The notes: generated from the letters alone by a model not told the origin. A stretch of DNA of 64,000 nucleotides from Strongylocentrotus purpuratus (GCF_000002235.5 NW_022145605.1:32549774-32613773); one strand, 5' to 3'. Shown: positions 12,795-25,850, counted from the first letter of the stretch. Program-made: numbers and translations.

Positions 12795-13375
12795 GACCTT
12801 GGCTGAGGGGTAACGACGTTGCACTTCTTGGTAGACGGGGGCAATCTTGACCCTCTTTCCTAGGCTGAGGGGTAACAACGTTGCACTTCTTGGTGGACGG
12901 GGGCAACATGGCCCTCTTTTCTTAGCTGAGGGGTAACAAAGCTATACTTCTTTTGGTAGACAGTGGCATTCAAGATCCTCTTTCCTTGGCTCAGAGGTAA
13001 AAATGTTCCACTTCTTTTTTGTAGAAGCAGCTGAAGGGTAACGACGTTGCACTTCTGTCATGTTTGTTCAGTAGACGGGGGGAAGTCATGACCCTCTATC
13101 CTTGTCTGAGGGGTAACGAAGCTGTACTTCTTTTGGTAGACAGTGGCATTCAAGATCCTCTTTCCAAGGCTTAGAGGTAAGTGGTAACAATGTTCCACTT
13201 CTTTTTGGTAGAATTTAGAAGTGGCCGAGGGGTAACGACATTGTACTTCTGACATGTTTGTTTAGTAGAGGGGGAGGGGGGGGGGGGCAATCATGACCCT
13301 CTATCACTGGCCGAGGGTTAACGAAATTGAACTTCTTCTGGTAGACGGGGTAATCATGACCCTCTTTCCTTGCTG
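12795..13375. repeat. Diverged minisatellite, ~62-130 bp units
   Basis: GCTGAGGGGTAACGACGTTG or a close variant recurs about eight times. Each is followed by CACTTCTTGGTAGACGGGGG and GACCCTCTTTCC. Unit length varies through internal duplications. Minus-strand open frames across it are repeat products. Confidence 0.85.
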
Positions 13376-14033
13376 TACATGTACATTCTGGAACGGTCAA
13401 CAAGTTCAAGGTAAAGTTTATCCAGTAAAAAATTGGCGGTTAGAGAAAGCTTAGAGTACGTCATGTACCTTCAGACATCAGTAAGATGCGGTTCCGGCCA
13501 TTGTCGTTTGGAATTAAGAGAAAAGCAAATTTGGATCGTGCCATGATGATAGTGACCTACTTCTAGCTCGAACTGACAACAAAGTAGTTTCTTAAAGATT
13601 GCTTCAGTTCAGAAAGAAAACTGATAACAATTTACTTTCAGATACCAAGATCTCTAATCATATAACATATAAAAGCAGAAAACTATAAAGAAACGTTACA
13701 GAAACGCTTGGTACAACAATTTTTTTTATCATTTTTTTTTTTACATCTCGAACGTTCAAATATGTATTTAGAGCTAACGTACGTTTTTACCCCCACCCTA
13801 GCCCGTTTTACCCCCCCCCCCAAAAAAAAAGGAGACATTTTCAGTATTATTATCTATGGGACATTTTTTTTTTGTTCAGGAAGAATTTGGGGCCTGTTTA
13901 CCCCCTCCACTTCTATGGAGACTTTCTGCCAGATATGATTTTCACTTGGTGTCCTTCACGAATATGGCAATTTCATGAGATTGCTGTTCAGTAATCATGT
14001 CTCAAACTAATGTGACAGACTCTTCTTTAATAT

Positions 14034-14230
14034 TTAAAGCCCCTCTGCACTAGTTTGACATCGAGGAATTAGAGCTCTCTGCAAGGCCACTGGCAGGTGG
14101 ATATCTCATCAAATCAGCTCTTAAATCAACATTTAAAAAATGGCATCATGTGGGATCAACGGGTACCGCTTAGGCATTGTTGGCTGTATAGAGGGCGCAA
14201 GTAGCTATAAGTAGTGCAGTGGGGCTTTAA
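14034..14230 (+). mobile_element. TTAA-flanked MITE, family A, copy 1
   Basis: The element starts TTAAAGCCCCTCTGCACTAG and ends AGTGCAGTGGGGCTTTAA, so the ends form inverted repeats inside TTAA. The interior contains GGTGGATATCTCATCAAATC and AGAGGGCGCAAGTAGCTA. Four related copies occur at 35371, 39299, 46768 and 52894. The TTAA duplication points to piggyBac- or Kolobok-type mobilisation (inference). Confidence 0.8.
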
Positions 14231-17200
14231 GAAAAAAAGAGAGAAGCCTATATTTAAATTATATATTTGATACTCTTATTTTTTTTTAAAAGAGAAAGAA
14301 AGAAATTAATATTAAAAAGAAAGGCGTTGGTGATAATAGTCAGGTTTTGACTGATTGCCATTACAACAAAAAACAACAACAACATTTAACCTGTATGATG
14401 TGAGTTAGGCACCCCGTGCAATCAAACTATACCTTGATAGATTTGGGTTTCTTACTTTCTTCCCAGGTGCGCTCCAGACAGGTTTTAATCTCGTTACGTT
14501 ATCGGGTTATCGATGTACTAAATATGGCTTTTTATAGGAAAAGAGAAAGAGGACTGTCCGAGGTACATGTTGGCATAATTGGGTCTCGCCTGGTTTATTC
14601 TTACTCCTGATTTCTTTCTCTTTTGTTTCTTTACAAATCCTAAGTAAAAATTATTCCTGATAGCAAAGAAAATCAGGTCAGGCAAAGAATCAAGATGAGG
14701 TTCACCTAAAGTTATCTCACATTTTCATCTTTAGGCGGATTTTTTTCGAGTAAAATGGAAAAATTAGTTCTCTCGGCCTCGTTCATATGAATATGGGGAT
14801 TATGAATTTGCATACATTAGTTCAATTTCCCCAGGAAACCGTTATAACAAGTTTAGTCTATATCAAACTGAATTCATTGCCATAACGATATTTCAATAAA
14901 TAGAATAGGCATCAAAATAATACATTATGGTGAATGACAATACCAGCTATTCATGAAATAAATAAAAGCGTTGTAATGCATTACACAATTCATGGACTGT
15001 TACGATATTTCATTATTTTTGATGATTTCTATATCAGTCATCAGAATACATAATCAACATTTTCATTGGGTTAGAGCACGGATTGCGGTTCGAGAAATAA
15101 ATGATCGATTTGAGGAGGGAGAAAGAGGGAAGAGAAGGGGCAAGGAATGAGTAAGGGAGAGGGGGAGAAAGGGGATGAGAGTGGGGAAGAAATATGAGAG
15201 GGAATTAGGGAAAGGGGAGAGGTGATGAGAAGAGAGGGACGGAGAGATGGGGAGGGGGTAGACAATATTGCATTCCCTCGGACAATATTACCCCCTATCA
15301 CTCCCAGACATCTACCCCCGGACTACCATTCTTTATCCCATACTACTCTCCTACTTAATTCCCCCTCTCATTACTCGTATGGCTGTATGAGTGTTTAGTA
15401 ATCCAGGGGTAGCTATTCTAACGTTTATTGTCCTAAAAGGTACTAATTATTGTCTAGGGTAGTAGTACGTGATAAATACATAGCTAGGGAAGTTGTCCTA
15501 CCGGGCCGTTTTCCAAGAGCAGCGGTCCTCGGGGATCGTTGCCCTTATATAATACAATCCGAGATTTTGTATTCTTGATACGCATAAATACAGTGATATT
15601 GGGGGAACGTAGAAGCAAATATAAATGACTTTAAATTTATTTAAACAAAAGTAATTTTTAGGAATTATAATAGTTCAACCTTGGAGACATTATTTGCCTA
15701 GCCTATAGGTTGGTTTATGTACCAGCACAAGACTGGCATTAATTTATTGCGTGCGCCTGCCACAAAATTAATAACGAACAATATCGTGAATAGATGGTTC
15801 CTGCACTTTATATGATAATCGTTAATGAAATATAAGCCCGCATCAATTCCCTTAGGCTCACTCAGTCTGCAATCGTTAATTATCATACAGTATGAAATGT
15901 CCTTTTGAAGATATCATTCAGTATGCAAAGAAGTGAACATTAAATATGAATATTAAATGCATGACTGTGAAGTTACACCTCACGGTCTGCACTGACAACA
16001 AAGAAGGTCTATGAGTCATAATCAAAATAATCGTCTTCATTCATAATTAACTAGACGGCCATGTGAATCAGGGGCGGGTCCAGAATTTTGTTAAACGGGA
16101 CAAAATATATAAGGGCCGTTACAGTCACTTAGAGACTTCGGTGGTAAGCGCTTATATAAAGCAACGTTGTTATTATTATTATTATTATCATCATTTGATA
16201 ATTTTTACTCCGAAATTTCTCTGACAGGCAAATTATTGTTTAAAAGGTAGTGGGGATTGTGTCAAAATGAGGGGGGATTAAGGTGAATTCTTGGGCCAAG
16301 AGGGGAGGGCACAGGCCGGTTGCCCCCCCCCCCCCACTTAATCCGTCGTCAGGGATGCGAAAATCTAATTATTCCACGGCCTCAGTCAGTCAGACCACAA
16401 GCTTGAATCGCACAAATTACTGAATGTGTATCCATTCTACATCATGCAATGACCATGGCGTAATGCTAATGCGATCATCATCTTGTTCATGCTCAGCTAT
16501 CTACCTGCTCTAATTATTGTGTATTCCATAATTCAAATCTCATATTGGTCAATTTTTACATTAAATTTTCCTCACTTATCAACATTTCCAGTTTTCCACA
16601 ATACACATCCATTTTCAAGGAGATAAACTATCAAACAGGAACATATCCAATTATCCATTATATACCTTGGTGTCACTACCAAGTATGAAATTATCATAAT
16701 CATTATATAACATGTCAAATGATAAAATCAATTTTAATAAGACAGTGGAGGATGAAACGCATTGAATGGACATATACACTTCTAATTCACCAAGGGGGAG
16801 GGGGGAGGGGTCGTTGGGACCGACGCCCCGACTTAACTAAATTCTGATTGATTAAATAACTAAATATTATACCAAATACATTAAACCGATTCCCAATGAA
16901 TACAAAATAAAGATAAATGATTGCTCATTCATTGCAACACATGTCACAGAACCGATGTCTATACATAATTATGTGTATAATAATTATCTTCTTCACCCTG
17001 TAATGGAGCTAGGTGAATCTTAGTACAAATGATAATCATACAAATGATAATCGTAACAAATATAATATAACAGCTAGACAAAACCATATTTATCGATCGG
17101 GTTATGGCGGACAGACACAGCACACATTTTCTGCGAACACGACAATGATTAGCGTTGCTCTTGTAAAAAAATCAATGAAAATGTTTGTGATGTAGATAAT

Positions 17201-18262
17201 CTCTCAACACTACACTACGATGTATTAACCGGCAGACCAAAATTAGCATCAGCTGTTTATCCGCAGATGTATATTTGTAAGAGTGTATAGTACAATGAAT
17301 GCAGCCTAGATGAGCCTTGGGTTACACACTCAAACAAAGCAAAACTAAAACAAGCAGGTTACATTTGTCCATACAAACTAATTATTCTGTTAATTATTGA
17401 AACATGTGCGATCAGCGGAGTAGCTTTTGAGAGCGCAGGGGCACATACCCCTACATTAGGGTAGCAATTAGCAAAATCATTAAATCGCAAGAGAGAAAAA
17501 ATGAAAGGGAAAATGAAAGGGAAGGAAAAAGTTTTTTTTAAAACACCTCCCCCTTAATTGTCTGAGTCTTCCTGTTTTGACCAAGTGTTCCCCCCCCCCC
17601 CCCCATGATTCAATCCACGCTACGCCATTAGGGGCATGGAGACGGGTACTGTAAATAACGAATAGATCGTATAACTATTGCTGAATTAAATGATCAGGAG
17701 CATAAACAGAATAATAGAAACAAATGAGATTGGATAACGGATCACTATGCTGCCTTGCAGCGTCTTTTAAATAATGTTTTCAATCTTGTGTAGTCCGGTT
17801 TCCTTGTAAATTACATCTTTTTTTAGCATCAGCATGCCGCTCAGAAAAAAAAAATCATTCCAAATAAGCTTTTGATATATTATTTTCCGCCCCTAACACA
17901 CTACCATGTCGCAAGTAAGGCCCTTGATATTCTCAGCACCATCGGCCCTTAATTATTATAATGGCACATGTCATAGAGAATTAATTTAGTGCAATCACAT
18001 GCAGGAACGGTCCTGTTTTAAGTCTAAGAGGCGGCAGAGCCAAGAATCGTTTCTATTCCCAGTCACTCACTTTCCGCTTCGTGTTAGAAGACTCCCACAC
18101 GCTACTCGGCTAAATATAGGATGAATTATTCTGATATATCGTTCCAAAATGTACCCGACTCGTTTAGTATTCATGCACTTGTTCACGGTCAAACCGTACA
18201 GTGATCTGTAAATCCATTTGATCAGGGCATTTTGACTAAAGACAAAATTCCCCTATAGCTAT
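14231..18262. other. Noncoding stretch, no gene seen
   Basis: AT-rich DNA. The segment 16125-16190 (AAGCGCTTATATAAAGCAAC followed by ATT repeats) resembles a SINE 3' tail. C tracts occur at about 16325 and 17590. A purine-rich run at 15115-15255 gives only simple-sequence frames. Confidence 0.45.
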
Positions 18263-18373
18263 TTAAATTAATTTAACTTTCTTCTCTTCATTCCTTTTAT
18301 TTATCTCCTTCATACGAGAACGGGAAAATATCGCAAGGGGCTTGCCGCTGGCGTCTCTTGACCGAATATTGAA
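18263..18373 (-). CDS. Possible exon 2 of secreted-peptide gene
   Basis: On the minus strand a possible acceptor (ATTGCAATTATTACAG) precedes 18373. The phase-0 frame left by the proposed first exon continues here for 36 codons to a TAA at 18263-18265. The product contains SGKPLAIFSRSRM and a basic tail with a KR pair (INKRNEEKKVKLI). The acceptor's pyrimidine tract is weak. The pairing with the upstream exon is inferred from matching phase, strand and a short 611-base intron. The peptide is not recognised, and the true second exon could lie elsewhere. Confidence 0.25.
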   Translation of the reverse strand, partial: FNIRSRDASGKPLAIFSRSRMKEINKRNEEKKVKLI

Positions 18374-18539
18374 CTGTAATAATTGCAATGGCATTATGCA
18401 CTTCACGTTACAGTCATTAGGCAGAATATACACCAATATAATGATACTCCATTGATCTATGTCTATCTGTGAATGGCCACGCAATCATTTCGAAGCATCA
18501 ACCCCGACTTCATAGACTGGTATGTTGTGCTTAGACGAC

Positions 18540-18902
18540 TATCATCACCATCATCCTCCCCTCCCCCCCCCCCTTCCCAATAAAAAAGAGAGTTGCTTCA
18601 CAAATGAGATACGATACGAGATTGGGCGACCACCATCACCACAACCGACCCATCAAAATTGATACAAAAATAAGATGTGAATATTAGACCTCCACCACCA
18701 CCACCACGACCAACACCCTCCCCCCCCCCCCCCCCCCACTCATAAAAAAGAGATGTTGACATGAAAATGAGATGGAAATATCGGATAACCACCATCACCG
18801 CCGCAGGTGTAATCACCAACACAAACACCCCCCTCATAAATAGTGAGATACAAACTGGGTACAAACAATGGGATGACTCTCGGGCGACCAGCACAATCAC
18901 CC

Positions 18903-18944
<42 letters not shown>

Positions 18945-18960
18945 AAAAAGAGAAAAAAAG
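18540..18960. repeat. C-rich minisatellite in presumed intron
   Basis: Three diverged units, each with CACCATCACC-type sequence, a long C run and then ATAAAAAAGAGA. One C run near 18903-18942 is about 40 bases. It lies between the two exons of the presumed peptide gene. Confidence 0.7.
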
Positions 18961-18984
18961 AGAGGAGTAATAAATGATACTTAC

Positions 18985-19191
18985 AAATGCCCCAGCTGTA
19001 ATTTCCGAAGGTGCATCTTCCTCGGAGATGGGGGCAATTTGTCCTTCTGCCCCGCCCCCTCCCCCACCACCAGACGGCTTTGCACACACAGACGATAACT
19101 GCAATATTCCAGTCAATGTGGACAATGTCAGAACTAAACAAACCGCGTAAATCCTCTTCAAACAAATTTGACATATATTTTGTAACCTCAT
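18985..19191 (-). CDS. Possible first coding exon, secreted small protein
   Basis: The minus-strand frame from ATG at 19191 reads MRLQNICQICLKRIYAV followed by a hydrophobic stretch (CLVLTLSTLTGIL) and LSSVCA-KP. This is a convincing signal peptide of about 37 residues with a plausible cleavage after VCA. A glycine run and an acidic segment (ISEEDAPSE) follow. The exon ends after 69 codons at a strong donor, TTT|GTAAGTATC, at 18985/18984. An in-frame upstream ATG at 19248 would add 19 residues and is less attractive because it buries the signal sequence. The layout suits a neuropeptide or small secreted precursor (inference); no family is recognised. Confidence 0.4.
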
Positions 19192-19860
19192 CTTGCTGTT
19201 GTGTTGTCTTTTTTGTTCTGGTGCTTTTAGGATAGTGCTGTAAATCATATACCAGATTAGATCCGCTACTAGTATTCGATTGACGGCGTATTCATTTCAC
19301 ATGTATTTGTACTCGCCTATCTGTACCATGACTGCCTCTAAAGTGATGCCCAGCGCACTTCAGCATGCCTACGAGGTTACGGGCATCCTTTTACACCTGT
19401 CTGTCAATATATCCAAGCCGATTCGCTCGCTGTGGTACGATACAAAATAAATCCAAGACTCAAGAGATTTTGGAAGAAATATCGTCCTCCCATCCGCTTA
19501 TATCGGCGCTCCGATTCTTCAAATTATTGATATCCAAGAGGTGTGGATCTTGTTGCGACGGTTATTCATTTAGTACATTCACAAATGTCAGCCTTGGACA
19601 TCGGCCTCATTCACTCGCTGTCCCTTTTCTGTCGCCTCCCGCAGTGATACCGGTCATACGCACAACAACGAATAGCCCACCAAATGCTTTCCCATATTTC
19701 GCCGGTTCGCGAGCAGTGCTAATTGCTTCCCCAGTCACCAACTACCTCCTCCAGCTATTTCTCTTGTGAAACCGCACACAAGCATTCTAGAACACCGGAG
19801 CAGACGACAGCGCGCGTAGATTTTGTGATGCGCGCGCGTTCCACGTAAGGCATGACCACA
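19192..19860. promoter_or_regulatory. GC-richer region upstream of presumed peptide gene
   Basis: Less AT-rich than its surroundings and contains CpG clusters (GCGCGCGTAG, GATGCGCGCGCGTT near 19810-19840). It lies directly upstream of the minus-strand start at 19191. A promoter role is inference; no TATA box was assigned. A plus-strand frame of 134 codons (19365-19769) lacks domain character. Confidence 0.25.
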
Positions 19861-20373
19861 GCAGCAATGCCCCATCAATAATTCATGAATGGCTGCACCA
19901 GTAAGAACTTCATATTTTGAAACCGGATATGTTACGGTTTCTATTCTTGGATACTAACGAAAACTAGCTCATGGCCGAGCTTGGACGTGATGAAGAAGGT
20001 CAAGTAAATCGTCCTGAATAAATAACTAACGATCAAAACGAAGCTTATTCTATTTGTAGGACATGATTGTGTATATTTACCTTGGCATGCCTTTATCTTC
20101 TTATCATTATTTATAGTCCGTCTCGTTGCCAAGTAAGATTGTATCATCACATATTGATTAATATATCTCTCTCGCCTTAATTTAGTTTGTTTTGATCCAT
20201 ATTTTTGGTTACATTTTATTTATTCCTTTTCTGTTTGCTTACATCTCCGTTCCTCTTTCTCTCTCTTTACTTTCGTTCTCCCTCATTGTCCTCTATCGTA
20301 TGTCCCCTCCCCCCCCCCCCTTCTCTCTCTCTCTCTCTCTCTCTCTGTCTATGTCTCTCTCTCTCTCTCTTTC

Positions 20374-20412
<39 letters not shown>

Positions 20413-22026
20413 ATCTCATCTACATTTAATTATTATTTATGGAGGTTATACAATGACGAGAGCCCAAGGGTTCGTGATTCAGTCAAATCCAGTGAGGGGC
20501 ACTGTGTCGCCCCTAAATGATCGCCCCCGTCTCCTCCAATATTTAATAGCGACCTAACACACCATAGGAAGTAATGCATTATTAATATTATCAACAGTTG
20601 TGTGCAATTCATTTTCACGTGCTTCTGATCGAGCTACCAATAACAATGACCCGTAATGAACATGGAAGGAAGTTGAATACAAGAGCATCCGCTTTTCTCT
20701 CGGTAGTGTCTTCCTATATTTCTGGAAAATTAATGCTTGAGCATTAATCACTTTCCGACATAAGCTTCCAAATATTGTCTTGAATTATGATCTGCCCGAG
20801 AAAAATTATCCGAAGGGATCACAAAAACATTAGTGTGACACTATTAAACATTATAATGTCATATTACATGAACATTTAATTGTAACATATTATAATATAT
20901 TACATTATATTACATTATATTCAATTATATTATATTATGTTATGTTATGTTATATATGGCATGACATTACAAAATATGATATAATACAATATAAATATAT
21001 TGATATATCATATTTATAATAAGTTAATATAAACATTTATTAAATTGATATAATTTGCCATTGTTTACAATTGTCTTCACTTTAATAGTAATTTGTAACT
21101 ACACACAGTACTTCATCAACGAGAGTGAACAATTAAAATTTCACTTTTCATTACTTATACAACACCATTATCATCACCATGACAACGCTTCTGAGCAATA
21201 CACCTGTTAGATGCTAAAAACAGATATTTACCCTTCACTGATGTGATTTTCAATGTGATAATGCTTATGTTGATAGCGATGAGGGCCATCGACCTTTGTG
21301 GATTTATTTTTGTTCATAACTTCTGTACATTTGATACAATAATTAGGCCTGTAACTATGGCTACCGTATACCTGGTTGAAAGATGTCTGTATCCCTCGCT
21401 GACATTCGAGATTTGAGGTTTCGACTGAGTCATTCTTGTTTCTTTATGAAATCTAGTTCTGCTTTTTGTCAGTATTACTATATATCGTTTTGTAAACTTA
21501 TTCTTATTTATTCAGTTCTCTAATTAAAACTTCCTTTTTTGTCTGCCTGTTCTCCTTTTAGTCCCATCCTCCACGTGACTTGCCCTTCTCTGATGGAATA
21601 TCAAACAGAGTTTAAAAATGGCGTACGTCTCACCCCTAGTCCCCTATCCCCCCCCCCCTCCCCACTGTTTCATGCCTAACTGTATAAAGCGCATTACAAA
21701 AATATGAGTATACTTGTTATCATGTTAATTAGTCTACAATGGGGCATACTCAGTTACACAATGCACCAACCCCCCCCCCCCCCTTCCCCACACCTGGAGA
21801 CGAGGAGTCCGCCCCTCTTTCTTATCATTTCCGGATACGCCCCTGCTGCTCTGACGTATTATGTACGTGATACACAAATCACGTTTCCTCAAATTTGTTG
21901 CCTGGTCACCCATGGCCTAGGTTGTTTTGTTGTTCAAACACATGACAGCAATATATTTATTTGTCGACTACATAATCACTTCAGGTAAGATTCAAGACAA
22001 AAACTGTAAACATTCTGTGACGTATA
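19861..22026. other. Noncoding stretch with simple repeats
   Basis: No gene seen. Contains the (CT)n run described separately, a degenerate ATT/ATGTT-rich run at about 20880-21010, and C tracts at about 21648 and 21770. Confidence 0.45.
20310..20413. repeat. (CT)n microsatellite
   Basis: Almost uninterrupted CT dinucleotides following a C tract, with a few TG or TT interruptions. The 121-codon open frame across it is a repeat product. Confidence 0.9.
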
Positions 22027-22210
22027 CAGTGCGAGTCCAAAAAAAGTTTACACCTAGAAAATTGCTAATTATTTTGAAAATCATCTATGAACAGTGAATT
22101 TGTATAATTTTTTTATGTGAGGCCCTCATGAAAAGTGTTATAACTATTGAATGCTACACTGCAAAGGATTTATGAAATGGCAATGACAGATTAGGAGGGA
22201 AAAATAAACT
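22025..22210 (+). mobile_element. Possible Tc1/mariner-type terminal fragment
   Basis: After a TA dinucleotide the sequence reads CAGTGCGAGTCCAAAAAAAG followed by TTTACACC, resembling Tc1/mariner-like terminal repeats. No matching inverted end was found, so only one terminus or a decayed copy would be present. Confidence 0.35.
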
Positions 22211-23005
22211 TATAGGTGACTCTATACTCTATCTTCACTTATAAAATGTCAATTATTCCTTCCTTTTTAACTGATAATAAATACCATAAAAACGAGACCT
22301 ACATGAGTTCTATCCCCCCCCCCCCTCCTATTCCACCGGTTATTTGTTATTGTTATTTCGGAGAGCGTTATACATGTGCTACAACTGCCACTTACAAGTA
22401 AAAACAAAATGTATTGTGGCATTTGATGACTGTGCTTTGGAAAAAGTTATAAAACAGTGTGTCAAAATGCCTCCCTCGTTCAGTGTGCTTTATCTTTTCA
22501 GATCAATAAGAATGTACTCTATTGTAAAAACATCTATACAACATTATAACAATTCCAGTAGCTTCGTTTTTTCCTGTTCTAGTAGGTCACATTCCAAATC
22601 GGGTGCCTGCTTGAAAATCGATACAAAACTTTTTGACGGCAAACAATATGCTCATTATGTTCCTTCCGAATACTTTCGGTGTCGAATAGTACACTTCTTT
22701 GTTTATAATGTCAAGACGCATTTATCAATGGCTCCCATTTGTATGGACTTTCCCTGTGGTATATGTTGTCCTTGCCCGCACTTGATCGCCCAATCCCTGG
22801 GTAGGTCAACTAGGGTCAAACTGTTTTGGCGAGGTATTATATTCCCAAATCGCTGACTTGTGACTCATCCGCGAGTACTGAAATAGAGGTGGTCTGTGGT
22901 TTTAGTTTTTTTTAAAGGAAAAGGGGTAAAAGTGTCAAGGGGACGGGTTGAAAATAATTACAAGGACAAGTACTCTAGGGGAGAAGTTTAGAAGTAGGGG
23001 AAGAA
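22211..23005. other. Noncoding; one unassigned open frame
   Basis: A plus-strand frame of 170 codons (22344-22856) is open by size but has no recognisable domain, signal or splice context. It is listed here rather than as a gene. Confidence 0.3.
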
Positions 23006-23290
23006 GATGAAAAAGAAGAAGAAGAAGAAGAAGAAGAAGAAGAAGAAGAAGAAGAAGAAGAAGAAGAAGAAGAAGAAGAGGGAGAAGAACAAGGAGAAGA
23101 ACAAGAACAAGAAGAACAAGAACAAGAAGGAGGAGGAGGAGAAAATGAAGAAGAAAAAGAAGAAGAACAAGAAGAACAAGAACAAGAACAAGAAGGAGGA
23201 GGAGGAGAAAATGAAGAAGAAAAAGAAGAAGAAGAAGAAGAAGAAGAAGAAGAAGAAGAAGAAGAAGAAGGAGGAGAAGGAGGGAGAATG
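23006..23290. repeat. (GAA)n-type microsatellite
   Basis: A long run of GAA triplets interrupted by AACAAG and GGAGGA blocks, flanked by purine-rich DNA to about 23480. All open frames here are poly-Lys, poly-Leu or poly-Ser products. Confidence 0.95.
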
Positions 23291-24179
23291 AGGAGAAGAT
23301 AAGGAAGCAGAAAAGGAACAAGAAGAGGAGGAAGAAGAGGAAGATGAAGAAGAATGGAAGAAGAGTATTGTAGTGCTGCGCGAAAAGAAGGATAAATGGG
23401 AAATAAGAAGAGAAGAATGAGAATTGAGACAAAATAGAGAGAAAAAACAAGAAAGAGGGCAAGATTAAGGACAAGTAGTAGACAAATGAAGGGAAGGAGT
23501 AGAGGTGGAAATAAGTAAACAAGAACAGATAAGACCACCTTCCCCTTAAAAAATCAAAAGAACAAATATGTTGATAAAAATACAGAAACAGAGTTAGAGA
23601 CTAGGGGAAGAGAAGGGCATGAAGAGTGGGGAGAAAAGAAGATGATAAATGATAGAGAAAATAATAAAAAGGAGGGGAGAACAATAAGCTCACAAGACGA
23701 GAAGACGAGATCTAAAAGTCCCTAAGGTGATTCTATAAGCCCTTGGCGAATCATGGGGGGCGGGGGCGGAGCAAACCCCCCAATAATTGATTAATTTTAA
23801 TCAATTTAAAACGTGAGCACAACTGTCCCTTGACCTTTCACAATAATTGAAGACCCAATGTGATATACCTTAAGTCAAGTGAAGATTTTGGATACAGGAT
23901 TTATCTTTTTTTTCTGTTGGGGGCTGTATGAATATAACATATGCAAATAAAAGAGAGGCCAGCACTTGGCGCACCCAAGATTTTCTGGCCGGAGAGTCTG
24001 GGCTTAAAGGATCTTTTCAGGTCTCTTTTGGTCTTTGGAAACCCAAATTTAACCCCATTTTCCGTTTGGTGTATGTTTATTCTTTATTTTTAAATGTGTT
24101 ATTGAATAAAAATAGAATCACAACATTAACAAATAATTGGAGTGTCTTTAAAAATCAAGAGTAACACAATTTTATAAAA

Positions 24180-24640
24180 TAAGACTAATATACGGTATAT
24201 CAGAACATTAATCGTTAACAAAAATATAAAAAGAATAATATAAAAGGAATGCAGGCAGCCAAAAAAGAAATTATATTTCAAACCTCCATTTTCAAGATCT
24301 TTAGAAATATCAAAGCAAGCTTTAAAATCTTGAAAACTGAGGGAATTTTTTTGGAATTTGCATATATAAATATAAAATTTAATCAAATTATGTAAGCAAT
24401 TTGTTTTGGCCATACCAAACAAATTTTCGAGTATCGAAACATTTTATGACATTATTTTGCTGATTAGCCCAGTTATAGTCCCTTTTCAAAAAGGTTTAAC
24501 AACGTTACAATTGTCAAAAAGAATGTGTACGTAGATTTCAGGGGCAGTTTTGCAAAAGGAACAACCAGGAGAGTCTGAATTTCAAACAAAAAATCATTCA
24601 AATCTAAATTTATGAAATTATTAATTTTCGGTCTGGTGTT
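24180..24640 (-). mobile_element. Decayed LINE 3' remnant, minus strand
   Basis: On the minus strand, pieces in different frames resemble the C-terminal end of a LINE reverse transcriptase: CSFCKTAPEIYVHILFDNC, a Cys-containing motif typical of that region, then downstream NCLHNLIKFYIYICKFQKN. Stops and frame changes make it non-functional. The match is by recall of the family pattern. Confidence 0.45.
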
Positions 24641-24789
24641 TGTGTCGGCGACACGCTGCACCTGTCCCTGCATTGAGTGAGTGATGCGCGTAATGTCAGT
24701 CTGTATCGTTTAGAATGAGCGAAGCGTACCAGTACATGACTGAAATATCAATTCATTACGGAAATGATTTTTGAATCGATTTCCCATGC

Positions 24790-25020
24790 TATCAAAAAAA
24801 AAAAGGGGGGGGGGTAAATTAATGGAAAAGAAAGATCACCTCTCCATACAAATGATCAAATGTTTCTTTTGTCTTTTGGAAGGTGAGGTGGGTGGGGTGG
24901 GGCATGGAGAGATTTGGTATTCCATTTTGAAAAGGATATGAAGATGAACTAATGTTTTGAACAATAATTGAACAAAACATTGTCAGAAGAGCTGGTAAGA
25001 GTTTTAATATAAGGAGGGGG
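24790..25020. other. Noncoding stretch
   Basis: Short G-rich and AT-rich sequence with a G tract at about 24803-24813; no gene seen. Confidence 0.4.
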
Positions 25021-25250
25021 TGTGGCGAGATGGGATCGTCGCCTGACTCTCGTGACTTTCGAGATATGTATGGGTTCCAGTCCAGCGCTGAGCGCAAACC
25101 CAGAAAATGCAAAAATGATTGTCGACGCGTTGTGTGTAAACGAGCCCCTCCTCTCCCTCCTCTGTTCTCGATGCAGACTTGGGTTAAGGGGAAAACGTTT
25201 AGTTCATCCAGGGAGGTGAAACTTTAAACTCACATGCCCTGGTTCATCGG
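25021..25250 (+). mobile_element. tRNA-derived SINE-like sequence
   Basis: GTGGCGAGATGGGATCGTCG followed by CCTGACTCTCGTGACTT and GGGTTCCAGTCCAGCGCTG resembles the A-box/B-box head of a tRNA-derived SINE. The body to about 25250 is G/C-richer than its surroundings. Limits are approximate. Confidence 0.45.
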
Positions 25251-25850
25251 GCACTAGAGGGGAACATAAGCAGAAAGAAAGATAAGAAAAAAACTAAAAA
25301 TATTACAGAACAAATATCTTAATGAAATATAGAAAAAGAGTTGGAACGCTACACTTCTCGCAAAGAATAGGATGTTATCCCAGTGTGTGTTTGCTTTCAC
25401 AACATTATATACTTGTAGTCTACATACAAATCTTCGGGATAGGTTGGATATTTCTTAGGAAATTTATTTTGAAAAAGAAAATAATAATAAGAAGATGTAG
25501 AAAAAACAAAAAAAGAAAACCCCCGGGACTAATTACAGCTGCTTCAGGTGCACTAGTGCGGCTCTATGTATATGACGATTTGTAATAAAGGATTTTTGAT
25601 TATGCTCCCTATATAATAGACCTAATTTCGTGTCTCTCCCGTACTTCTTCACATCATTTATCTGCAATGGCTAATGTATGTTATTTTTTCTCTGGGATCA
25701 TGTTTCTTACACTTTTACAAGCCACTAGAATCTTACCATAATGATCATAGTTTCTCATTGTTCAATAAAAACTTTGATACAAACCCTTGAGATTTTCACC
25801 TTAAATGTTCTCATGTGTTGTTTTAGGATCATTACTTTGGAAAATGAAAT
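25251..25850. other. Noncoding stretch before LZTR1
   Basis: AT-rich intergenic sequence; an 87-codon frame at 25322-25585 has no supporting signals. Confidence 0.4.

Noticed and set aside
19365-19769. Plus-strand frame of 134 codons upstream of the presumed peptide gene
   Set aside because: Overlaps the likely promoter region, with no domain character and no clear splice sites.
22344-22856. Plus-strand frame of 170 codons
   Set aside because: Composition and lack of domain, signal peptide or splice context make chance more likely, though it is longer than most chance frames here.
22935-23538. Minus-strand frames of 187-195 codons rich in Leu or Ser
   Set aside because: Direct translation of a GAA microsatellite; no gene signals.
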